Source: Tannerellaceae bacterium (GTDB taxonomy: Bacteria; Bacteroidota; Bacteroidia; Bacteroidales; Tannerellaceae). From it: DNA of 14,179 bases. Below the pieces are notes generated by a model. The model worked only from the letters and a program-made list of their open reading frames with translations. It was not told the origin of the DNA and searched no databases. Location of the stretch: contig JAITHO010000116.1 in the NCBI GenBank assembly GCA_031279915.1, positions 1-14,179 of the forward strand, read 5' to 3'. Position numbers and translations under genes: made by a program. Below, piece by piece: positions 1 through 6,700 of this stretch (within the stretch, counting starts at the first letter, position 1; each line of letters opens with the position of its first letter).

Positions 1-1676
1 TGCAGCAAAGTGTCGGCAAAGGCCCAGTCGGTACCCAGAATGGCCGCCGCAGCAGCAACATTGCCGAAGAGTTCGAACAGCAGCTGATTGTCCATCGTTA
101 CGCCGTAGGTATTCGTAATGTAGCCATCCTTTATGAATGCATTTTCGGGCGAGTTGGAAGGCGATACAACCAGATAGCCCTCGGTGGGCTCCTCGATCAG
201 GAAGTCGACGAAGAACTGAGCCGCGCCCTTCATGACCGGATACACATCGGCCAGGTCATCTTTGTTGCCGGAGAAGAGGTATCTCTCCCACAGATGCCGG
301 CAGAACCATGCGCCTCCCATGGGCCACATGCCCGAGGCTGCTTTGTCAATGCCTCCGGTGACGCGCCAGAGGTCGGTATTGTGATGCATCACCCATCCTT
401 CGGCGCCGTACATAATCTTTGCCGTAGCCGAGCCCGACTGAGCGACCTCTTTAGCCATCCGTATGAAGGGCTCCTGCAGCTCGGCCAGGTTGCATACTTC
501 GGCGGGCCAGTAGTTCATCTCAACGTTGATGTTGGTGGTGTATTTGCTGTCCCATGGAGGAGCCATGAGGTCGTTCCAGATGCCTTGCAGGTTGGCCGGC
601 TGCCCTCCCGGTTGCGAACTTGAGATGAGCAGGTAGCGTCCGAACTGGAAGTAGAGCTCCACGAGCTGCGGATCGTTTCCTTTAGCGAAGTCGAGGACGC
701 GCAGGTTGGTTGGTTTCTCCACCGCCTCAGTTGTGCCGAGCTTAAGCTTCACGCGGTCGAACTGCTTTTGGTAAGCGGCAACGTGCTCGGCTTTGAGAAC
801 ATTGTAAGACTTGCCGGCGGCGCTTACGAGCCTGTCGCCCGCAACGTCGTTTTGTATGATAGCGAGGGTTTGGCAGTCCACAAAGTTTGTGGCTATGGAT
901 ATAATTAATGTAACAGAGTCGGCTCCATCGATGCTTAGGCAGGTCGTATCGGCCATAACGCTTCCGTTTTCACGTATGACCCTAAGCAGAGCCGCAAATT
1001 CCACTTTTCCTTCCAATCCCTCCATACTTCCCGCCCTTCCTCGCAAGAAAAGCAAATCGCCCAGCGTAGATACTTCGGCTTGCTGAGGGCTGTCGAAGGT
1101 AGCTTTGAAGCTGATTTTCCCCTTCTGCGAAGCAGTGAGCCGAACGACTATGACCTGTTCGGGCAGCGATGCGAATATCTCCCGCCGGTAATCGACTCCG
1201 CCAACGGAATACTTCACCGAGGCCACGGCCGATGCGATATCAAGGTCGCGGTAATAGTTCTGAACCGTTTCATGCCCGGGAAAGGTCAGCTTCAGATTGC
1301 CGGCCGGCTGGTATGCCATGCCGTGATTAGTGTTCGACATCACTTTCTGGGTGGCCATCTCCTGCGCCTCGGCGAATTTGCCTTCGAAGAGCAGATCGCG
1401 GATGATGGGTAGAGCCAGGAGGGCGTTCGGATTAGCATTGTTGTTAGGCTGTCCGGCCCAGATGGTTTCTTCGTTCAGCTGCAGGATTTCCTCGGCAGTT
1501 CGTCCGAAGATCATAGCTCCCGTCGAGCCGTTGCCAACGGGGAGAGCTTCCACCCATTTCGTAGCCGGCTTGTCGTACCATAGCCTCATGTTGGGCTCGG
1601 CGACTTCCTTCCTGCACGACGAAATTCCGGCGGCATAGCATAATATAAGAAGTAAGAAGGGATATAGTTTTTTCAT
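1..1676 (-). CDS. GH95 alpha-L-fucosidase, lipoprotein (3' end beyond window)
   Basis: The frame reads 558 codons from the ATG at 1676-1674 to the left edge without a stop. GH95 enzymes invert alpha-1,2-linked (sometimes 1,3/1,4) fucose from glycans such as host mucin or plant xyloglucan and are usually about 750-800 residues, so roughly 70% is present. The N-terminal domain begins near residue 30 (MRLWYDKPA, then the family's GNGSTGAMIFG and LNEETIWAGQP segments). Asn382 and Asn384 lie in NINVEMNYW, matching the asparagines that activate the catalytic water in Bifidobacterium AfcA. Glu511 in PSNSPEN is, by eye, the likely general acid. The catalytic Asp expected further on is outside the window. 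The N-terminus MKKLYPFLLLILCYAAG-ISSC has a lipobox with Cys21, so the protein is probably membrane-anchored in the periplasm or on the surface. No SusC/SusD partner is visible. The family call is firm; linkage specificity is not deducible. Confidence 0.93.
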   Translation of the reverse strand, partial: MKKLYPFLLLILCYAAGISSCRKEVAEPNMRLWYDKPATKWVEALPVGNGSTGAMIFGRTAEEILQLNEETIWAGQPNNNANPNALLALPIIRDLLFEGKFAEAQEMATQKVMSNTNHGMAYQPAGNLKLTFPGHETVQNYYRDLDIASAVASVKYSVGGVDYRREIFASLPEQVIVVRLTASQKGKISFKATFDSPQQAEVSTLGDLLFLRGRAGSMEGLEGKVEFAALLRVIRENGSVMADTTCLSIDGADSVTLIISIATNFVDCQTLAIIQNDVAGDRLVSAAGKSYNVLKAEHVAAYQKQFDRVKLKLGTTEAVEKPTNLRVLDFAKGNDPQLVELYFQFGRYLLISSSQPGGQPANLQGIWNDLMAPPWDSKYTTNINVEMNYWPAEVCNLAELQEPFIRMAKEVAQSGSATAKIMYGAEGWVMHHNTDLWRVTGGIDKAASGMWPMGGAWFCRHLWERYLFSGNKDDLADVYPVMKGAAQFFVDFLIEEPTEGYLVVSPSNSPENAFIKDGYITNTYGVTMDNQLLFELFGNVAAAAAILGTDWAFADTLL

Positions 1677-1710
1677 CAATCAAAAATATTTAAGTTGGAT
1701 GCAATGCGGG

Positions 1711-1718
1711 CAAAGATA
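1711..1718 (-). promoter_or_regulatory. Possible -7 box of the GH95 gene
   Basis: Read on the minus strand this is TATCTTTG, an exact match to the Bacteroidota -7 consensus TAnnTTTG. It would place a transcript start near 1704 and give a leader of about 28 nt. No TTTG-type -33 element lies at the expected spacing, so the call is tentative. Confidence 0.4.
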
Positions 1719-1783
1719 AAAAGATAATTGGTTTTGTATGGATGAGGTTTTGATTGATCCCATGACTTATAGCTCAAAACGCA

Positions 1784-1791
1784 TATCTTTG
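1784..1791 (+). promoter_or_regulatory. Possible -7 box before a 22-codon ORF
   Basis: TATCTTTG on the plus strand matches TAnnTTTG and would start a transcript near 1798, 19 nt before the ATG at 1817. There is no -33 element at normal spacing; the nearest TTG (1754-1756) is 27 bases away. It is divergent from the similar box at 1711-1718. Confidence 0.3.
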
Positions 1792-1816
1792 CTTCAAACA
1801 ATAAATCACTTAAATC

Positions 1817-1885
1817 ATGGCTAAAAAACAATATCAAATGCCGGACAACATGACACCCCCGATTTGCAACCAGGCGCTCTATTAA
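1817..1885 (+). CDS. Possible 22-residue peptide
   Basis: A short frame runs from ATG 1817 to TAA 1883-1885. The peptide begins MAKKQYQMPDNM and ends PPICNQALY. It has a basic start, one cysteine and no hydrophobic segment. The start lies about 25 bases after a -7-like box, as for genuine Bacteroidota genes, but a 22-codon frame is easily produced by chance. I do not recognise it. The same DNA on the minus strand contains words resembling a tRNA D-arm and anticodon arm but does not fold as a tRNA. It could be a small peptide, the relic of a larger gene, or noise. Confidence 0.2.
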   Translation: MAKKQYQMPDNMTPPICNQALY

Positions 1886-1970
1886 GGCGCTGAAATTTAT
1901 AGCACACGAATCACAATTCGGGCCTTCGAAATGGATAGCAAAAAAAATATTCAAAATTTCTCCTAAAAAA

Positions 1971-2000
1971 TTTGGTTGTTCCAAAGATTCATTATATTTG
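1971..2000 (+). promoter_or_regulatory. Bacteroidota-type promoter for the candidate RNA
   Basis: TTTG at 1971-1974 and TATATTTG at 1993-2000 are separated by 18 bases. This fits the -33/-7 arrangement of the primary sigma factor of Bacteroidota (TTTG and TAnnTTTG). Transcription would start near 2007. No protein gene follows before the terminator at 2171-2207, so the product is a short transcript. Confidence 0.6.
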
Positions 2001-2006
2001 CAGCCA

Positions 2007-2207
2007 TTAATAATTCGACCGACACACATGCAAGTTTTTAATACCATACGAAAAGATAGAATAGTTAGCCACGTCGTAGCTGACTCTACATTTCTCTCGT
2101 CATATTTAACCCCCCTGTAAAATATGTAAAGTTTGCTCCTTTTTTCGTTGGTATTTTCCCCATACAATACATAGCCTTCCGGATATATTTCGGAGGGCTA
2201 TTTTTTT
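2007..2207 (+). ncRNA. Candidate structured small RNA, about 200 nt
   Basis: The interval lies between a good promoter and an intrinsic terminator. Bases 2040-2056 pair with 2140-2155, forming 16 pairs including one G-U and a single bulged base at 2047. This stem encloses two hairpins: 2063-2069 with 2079-2085 (7 pairs, one G-U, 9-base loop) and 2101-2107 with 2120-2126 (7 perfect pairs, 12-base loop containing CCCCCC). Together they make a three-way junction followed by the terminator hairpin. I do not recognise a known RNA class: it lacks the SRP GGAAG-type loop words, and I see no tmRNA or RNase P features. A 30-codon frame (ATG 2028, TAA 2118-2120) overlaps it, so the transcript could instead encode a small protein. 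The start is inferred from the promoter and the end from the T-run. Confidence 0.5.
2171..2207 (+). terminator. Intrinsic terminator
   Basis: ATAGCCTTCCG (2171-2181) pairs with CGGAGGGCTAT (2191-2201) over 11 base pairs with one G-U, around a 9-base loop. A run of seven T follows (2201-2207). It ends the transcript from the promoter at 1971-2000 and separates it from the repeat array. Confidence 0.8.
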
Positions 2208-2244
2208 CGCTTCATCTCCTTTATCAGCTGTTTTTCAATTCGCT

Positions 2245-2472
2245 TTCCCGCGTGTTGGAAGTCTTCCTGCAAATCTCCCGTAAGACTTCCAACGGCGTTG
2301 GAATGCTTCGGAAAATCTCCGGCAAGACTTCCAACGGCGTTGGAATACTTTGGAAAATCTTTGGCAAGACTTCCAACGGCGTTGGAATGCTTCGGAAAAT
2401 CTTCGGCATGGCTTCCAACGGCGTTGGAATGCTTCCGGAAAATCTTCGGCATGGCTTACAACGGCGTTGGAA
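2245..2472. repeat. Tandem array of 42-bp units with palindromic cores
   Basis: The core TTCCAACGGCGTTGGAA, a perfect dyad around its central G, occurs at 2287-2303, 2329-2345, 2371-2387 and 2413-2429. A one-base variant lies at 2456-2472 and a degenerate, one-base-shorter copy at 2245-2260. The step is 42 bp for the intact copies and 43 bp for the last. The 25-bp linkers are similar to each other (forms of GCTTCGGAAAATCTTCGGCA). Because 42 is divisible by three, frames stay open on both strands and would encode 14-residue repeats, but these look fortuitous. The array ends 85 bases before the DUF6261-like start. It could be an operator array, a repeat family or a recombination target; nothing here decides between these. 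Confidence 0.85.
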
Positions 2473-2508
2473 TGCCTTCAGAGGCTGGAGAACATTACTC
2501 CCTTTCAA

Positions 2509-2538
2509 TTGGATATGCTATATATATTAATAAGTTAT
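2509..2538 (+). promoter_or_regulatory. Weak promoter candidate for the DUF6261-like gene
   Basis: TTGG at 2509-2512 and TAAGTTAT at 2531-2538 are 18 bases apart. The second departs from TAnnTTTG at its last two positions. A start near 2545 would leave a leader of about 13 nt. It is the best match I see between the repeat array and the gene. Confidence 0.25.
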
Positions 2539-2557
2539 AATCAAATGCTACTACACA

Positions 2558-3523
2558 ATGAAGAAAATTAAAGCTTATGGAAGGTTGTTGAGCAACCTAA
2601 TCAATGCTCAGTTCGTTCAGTTCTTTTTCAGGCTGATTGCTCGTTTGACGGGCAAGGTGGAGAAGGTGGTGCGCCTGGTGGCCCTTTGGAATGCCCTTAA
2701 GAAGGAGGTTTTGAACCTCGATAACAGTTTTAAGTGGGCGGCTGCGTCGCCGGAAACGCTCTTGCTCGAAAGGCTCGACACGGAGCGCGACGGCTTGTTG
2801 ACTATAATTTTTTCCGCAGTGAAAAACTTGATGAAGCATGCTGTCGATCCGGCAGTCAAGGCTTCGGCTGAGTTCATTTATAACTACGTCAAGAATTTCG
2901 CGGAGGCGGGAAAGATGGAATACGAGGCTGAAACGGCTATGATTACCAATTTCATTCAGGACCTGGAACGTCCGGAAAATGCGGCGCATATTGCCAACCT
3001 GGGTATAGCCATATACGTTGGGCAGCTAAAGGCAAAGAATGATGAGTTTCAAACTCACTACGAAACGCGCTACGACGCTCGATACGCTCACCAGCAAAGC
3101 GGCTCCACGGGCCAGCTGCGCGAGAATGTCGTTAGCGTCTTTAACGTATTCACCACCGGAGTTGAAGGTATGTTCGTGACGGAAACCGACCCCGCTGCCC
3201 TTGCCGACCTCCAAGAGGTGCTGGACATAATCAATGCCGAGATTGCCCAATTCACCATCATCCTCGACCGTCACCTGAAATCAAAGAAAAAAGAGGACGG
3301 AAAAAAGGACGAGGAGACTCAAGCTCCGGATACGACCAACCCTCCGGCTCCGAACACTCCCCCACAAGCTCCGGACACGACCAATCCTCCGGCTCCAAAC
3401 ACTCCCCCGCAGGCTCCGGACACGACCAATCCTCCGGCTCCGGATACTCCCCCGCAGGCTCCGGACACGACCGTGCCACCCATCAATCCCGAGGATCTGA
3501 ATCCTCCGGCAGCAGGGGAATAG
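2558..3523 (+). CDS. DUF6261-like protein with proline-rich repeat tail
   Basis: This is a 321-residue protein. Residues 1 to about 250 look mostly helical, with no signal peptide and no clear membrane segment. The pattern of an acidic ERDGL segment, a long central helix region (ASAEFIYNYVKNF), a YEAETAMI segment, and LKAKNDEFQTHYETRY resembles the Bacteroidota family DUF6261 (by memory of the family). Its function is unknown. A charged stretch (SKKKEDGKKDEE, near 245-256) leads into residues 255-306, three and a half copies of QAPDTTNPPAPNTPP, then a short tail ending PAAGE. The tail looks like a flexible linker or a binding surface. The ATG at 2558 is chosen because it is the first start giving the conserved-looking N-terminus and no Shine-Dalgarno sequence is expected. 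It sits alone between the 42-bp array and a repeat-bearing spacer. The coding status is secure and the family name moderately so. Confidence 0.75.
   Translation: MKKIKAYGRLLSNLINAQFVQFFFRLIARLTGKVEKVVRLVALWNALKKEVLNLDNSFKWAAASPETLLLERLDTERDGLLTIIFSAVKNLMKHAVDPAVKASAEFIYNYVKNFAEAGKMEYEAETAMITNFIQDLERPENAAHIANLGIAIYVGQLKAKNDEFQTHYETRYDARYAHQQSGSTGQLRENVVSVFNVFTTGVEGMFVTETDPAALADLQEVLDIINAEIAQFTIILDRHLKSKKKEDGKKDEETQAPDTTNPPAPNTPPQAPDTTNPPAPNTPPQAPDTTNPPAPDTPPQAPDTTVPPINPEDLNPPAAGE
3320..3475 (+). repeat. 45-bp in-frame coding repeat
   Basis: Units begin at 3320, 3365 and 3410, with a partial fourth from 3455. Each encodes QAPDTTNPPAPNTPP (third copy PAPDTPP). Copies differ only at a few bases, which suggests expansion by slippage or recombination. 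Opposite-strand frames stay open across it only because of the repetition. Confidence 0.9.
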
Positions 3524-3577
3524 GGATTGCCGCCGTACAGACAGGAAAAACAAACAGGCAGCGCCGTCAACGCAGCC

Positions 3578-3605
3578 GTAGAGACGCAAAATCTTGCGTC
3601 TCTAC
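3578..3605. repeat. Perfect 28-bp inverted repeat (REP-like)
   Basis: GTAGAGACGCAA (3578-3589) and TTGCGTCTCTAC (3594-3605) are exact reverse complements around AATC. No T-run follows on either strand, so it is not a typical terminator. Very similar GTAGAGACG-type palindromes are known as dispersed intergenic repeats in cyanobacteria and, as I recall, in some Bacteroidota. It is most likely one copy of such a family. Confidence 0.8.
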
Positions 3606-3621
3606 AAACAGACAAGCTACT

Positions 3622-3690
3622 AACAAAGGGGGGTCGCCCTCTTGCTAAAGACGACAAATTACCGGCAATGGGGGTAACTCCCTTGCAAAA
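3622..3690. repeat. Two related G-rich repeats
   Basis: Two similar segments, 3622-3649 and 3665-3690, share the order AA(n)GGGGGT, a short C/T-rich part, then CTTGCnAAA. Each could form a small weak hairpin. They sit between the 28-bp inverted repeat and the next promoter. The significance is unclear. Confidence 0.45.
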
Positions 3691-3717
3691 ACAAGCACAC
3701 TATATAAACGGTAACAC

Positions 3718-3750
3718 TTGTACTTTTTCTTTCGTTACAACTTATATTTT
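3718..3750 (+). promoter_or_regulatory. Weak promoter candidate for the large secreted protein
   Basis: TTGT at 3718-3721 and TATATTTT at 3743-3750 are 21 bases apart. The second matches TAnnTTTG except for the last base. The DNA down to the ATG at 3779 is very AT-rich, as is common for Bacteroidota leaders. Confidence 0.3.
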
Positions 3751-3778
3751 TTATTAACTTTTTTAAATTAACAGAAAA

Positions 3779-6700
3779 ATGAATCGCACACTACTTTGTT
3801 TTTTGGCCGCCATCTTCTTGGCGGCATGGGCGCCGCAGCATAGCTCGGCGCAAACGTATTCGGGGGGCAGTGGATCATCAGGTAGCCCTTATCTTATTAG
3901 CTCCATATCCGACCTCGAAACTCTGGCTACGGCTGTTAAAGGTGGCAACCATTATGCCGGCAAATACTTTAAACTGACAGCCTCCATTGACATCTCGTCC
4001 AACAACGACTGGACGCCCATTGGATACAGCTTTAGCGAAACCAATAACGAGCCATTTAGGGGTATTTTCGATGGCGACCGTACTAGCGGCCACGTTATTA
4101 GCGGGCTCACTATTAGCACTAGCTCCAATGTAGGTAAGCTCGGATTGTTCGGTTATATTGGCGCCGGCGGCAAAGTAATGAACCTCGTGCTGACAAGTGT
4201 GAACGTCAACAGTACAGCAGCTGGTCATGTTGGCGGCGTGGCGGGCCATATTCAAGGCGGAACAGTTGATAACTGCTCCGTCTCAGGAAGTGTCAGCGGC
4301 AATCAAGGTGTCGGAGGCGTAGTGGGCCATGTATACTTCGGGTCGTCTCCTGCTGCATCCACAGTCTCCAACTGCTCCTCCGACGCCACAGTATCCGGCG
4401 TTAAGAATATAGGCGGCGTAGTGGGAGCATTAGGCGGCACTGCTACAAAATGCTATTTCACCGGCACTGTAACCGGCACCGGCGATTATGCCGGCGGTGT
4501 GGTCGGCTCACTTTACAACTCGAATAGCAATCTTAATAACAGTTACTCAACCGGCACTGTAAAGGGCGGCAGATATGTAGGAGGCGTAGCGGGTGGTTCT
4601 GAGAATAATAACGTAACCAACACAATTACGAGATGTTATGCCACCGGCGCAGTATCAGGTAACAATTATGTTGGTGGTGTGTCGGGAGGTGGAGCAAATG
4701 TCGGCAACATTAACAATTGCGCTGCCCTGAATGAGTCCGTAACGGCAACCGGCGCAAACTATGCCCGTGTAGTGCCTGGCGGCGGTACCCTTAGCGGCAA
4801 TTTCGCCTGGGCAGAGATGCCACTTAACAACTCGACTGTCAGCAGTAACGTTGCCACTAACAAAAACGGGAAAGACTGTACCGCCGCTGCCATCAATGCC
4901 GACAACACTTGGCATAACGGCAAATTTGTAGCCGGCGGCGGCTGGACTACACCTGCCAGCGGCAATCTCCCTGGCTTAGGCGGCGTAGACGTACCCATGC
5001 CGGATCACCTTTTAGTACCAGCAGCTCCTTCCACCCTGACAGCTACCGCAGGCCCAGGCAGCGGGGATGTGACGCTCACGTGGCCCTCGCATGCCAGCAC
5101 CAACATCACGTATGAGCTTGCCTACGGCAAAGCTACCGCCCCAACCAACTGGGCGACTATTAGCGTCACCGACGACGGAGCGGACGTGACTTATACTGTT
5201 CCCGGTCTGGACAACGGCTATCTGTACTACTTCTTAGTCCGTGCGGTGAATAGAAACATCAAGGGTGGGGCAGCGAGTGAAGCGACAGCTACCCCGGTTG
5301 GGGCTATAGCATACGTTGCAATCACCGTAACGACGCCGACAGCAGGCGGAACCCCTGATGTATCAGCCCCAGCCGCCGGATCAAACTATACCTGCAGCGG
5401 AGTTACATGGAGCGACGCACTCGATGGATCATGGAGCGGCAATTTTGCGAACAACGTAGCCTACACTGCATCGGTAACGCTAACGCCGCAGACCAATTTC
5501 TCATTCACAGCTGGAACGACCGCGAAAATTAATGTGCAAGATGCAAGTGTAACGCTCAACGTTGACGGTACGATTACGGTGACTTATACCTTCGCGCAAA
5601 CCGGGGCTGTATTCGCGCTTACGGTAGTAGCAGATCCAAGCGCAGGCGGTACAGCAGTCGATAACACAAACACCAGCCCCTACGGTCAGGGCGCAACCAT
5701 CTCTTTGACGGCTACGGCTAACACCGGCTATCGGTTTGTGGAATGGACGGCGCCAAACGGAAGCTTCGATGATGCCGACGCAGCAAGCGCCAACTTCACC
5801 ATGCCGCCAGTCGCAGTAACGGTAACGGCCAACTTCGAGCAAGTCTTTGCCGTAACCTACGACCCGAACGGCGGCTCAGGCACTGCGCCTACCGAAACGG
5901 ACAAGGCGGAGGACGAGGACTTCACTGTGGCGGATGCGACAGGCCTAACCGCACCGAGCGCTACTCAGCAGTTTAAGGAATGGAACACGCAGACTGACGC
6001 TTCCGGCACGGTATACGCTCCCGGCGATCAAGTGACCATGCCAAGTCCTGGCGCTGCGCTCACGCTCTACGCCATTTGGGAGAATCTCTATACCGTAACC
6101 TACGACCCGAACGGCGGCTCAGGTACTTTGCCTACCGAAACGGACAAAGTGGCGGGCGAGGTCTTCACTGCGGCGGATGCGACAGGCCTAACCGCACCGA
6201 GCGCTACTCAGCAGTTTAAGGAATGGAACACGCAGGCTGACGGTAACGGTACGGCATACGCTCCAGGCGAGGACGTGACAATGCCAAATGCTGCGCTCAC
6301 GCTCTATGCCATTTGGGAGAATATCTATACCGTAACCTACGACCTGAACGGCGGCTCAGGTACTTTGCCAACCGAAACGGACAAGGTAGAGAACGAGACT
6401 TTCACGGCGGCAGCATCGGCAGGCCTAACGGCTCCGATCGGTAAGCAGTTCAAGCGATGGAATACGGCAGCGAACGGCTCCGGCACGGCATACGCTGCCG
6501 GCGCGACTGTGACTATGCCAGGCTCGGCGCTCACACTCTATGCTATTTGGGAGAATATCCCAACTACTCCAGCTCCCCCAACAGACCCGACGCCTGATCC
6601 CGACCTTTCGGATATTTACGCTGCGATAGATCTGGTACAGTTTACCACTATCCAGATCCCGCAAGCTGCTGCGAATACTGAGGCCGAGACGCGCGCATGG

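Larger units (their letters stand above)
1677..2557. other. 881-bp intergenic region rich in signals
   Basis: No long reading frame here resembles a protein I recognise. A 163-codon frame on the minus strand (2167-1676) ends at the GH95 start and looks fortuitous. The stretch divides into: a possible GH95 promoter (1711-1718); a -7-like box and 22-codon ORF (1784-1885); an AT-rich gap with nothing I can name (1886-1970); a promoter, candidate RNA and terminator (1971-2207); a palindrome array (2245-2472); and the leader of the DUF6261-like gene (2473-2557). Confidence 0.7.

Noticed and set aside
1841..1905. tRNA gene on the minus strand
   Set aside because: Words such as TAGAGCGCCTGGTTGCAAATC resemble a D-arm and anticodon arm, but no acceptor stem pairs and the T-arm is absent. 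At most it is a relic.
1676..2167. 163-codon minus-strand frame upstream of the fucosidase
   Set aside because: It covers the promoter, candidate RNA and terminator on the other strand, is low in recognisable structure and starts without any promoter box.
2245..2472. CRISPR array
   Set aside because: The stretches between palindromes are similar to one another rather than unique, and no cas gene is nearby.
2198..2540. Repeat proteins encoded by open frames on both strands of the 42-bp array
   Set aside because: The unit length is a multiple of three, so frames stay open in several phases on both strands. None has a promoter-placed start or a recognisable fold.
3578..3605. Terminator for the DUF6261-like gene
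   Set aside because: The hairpin is strong, but no T-run follows on either strand.
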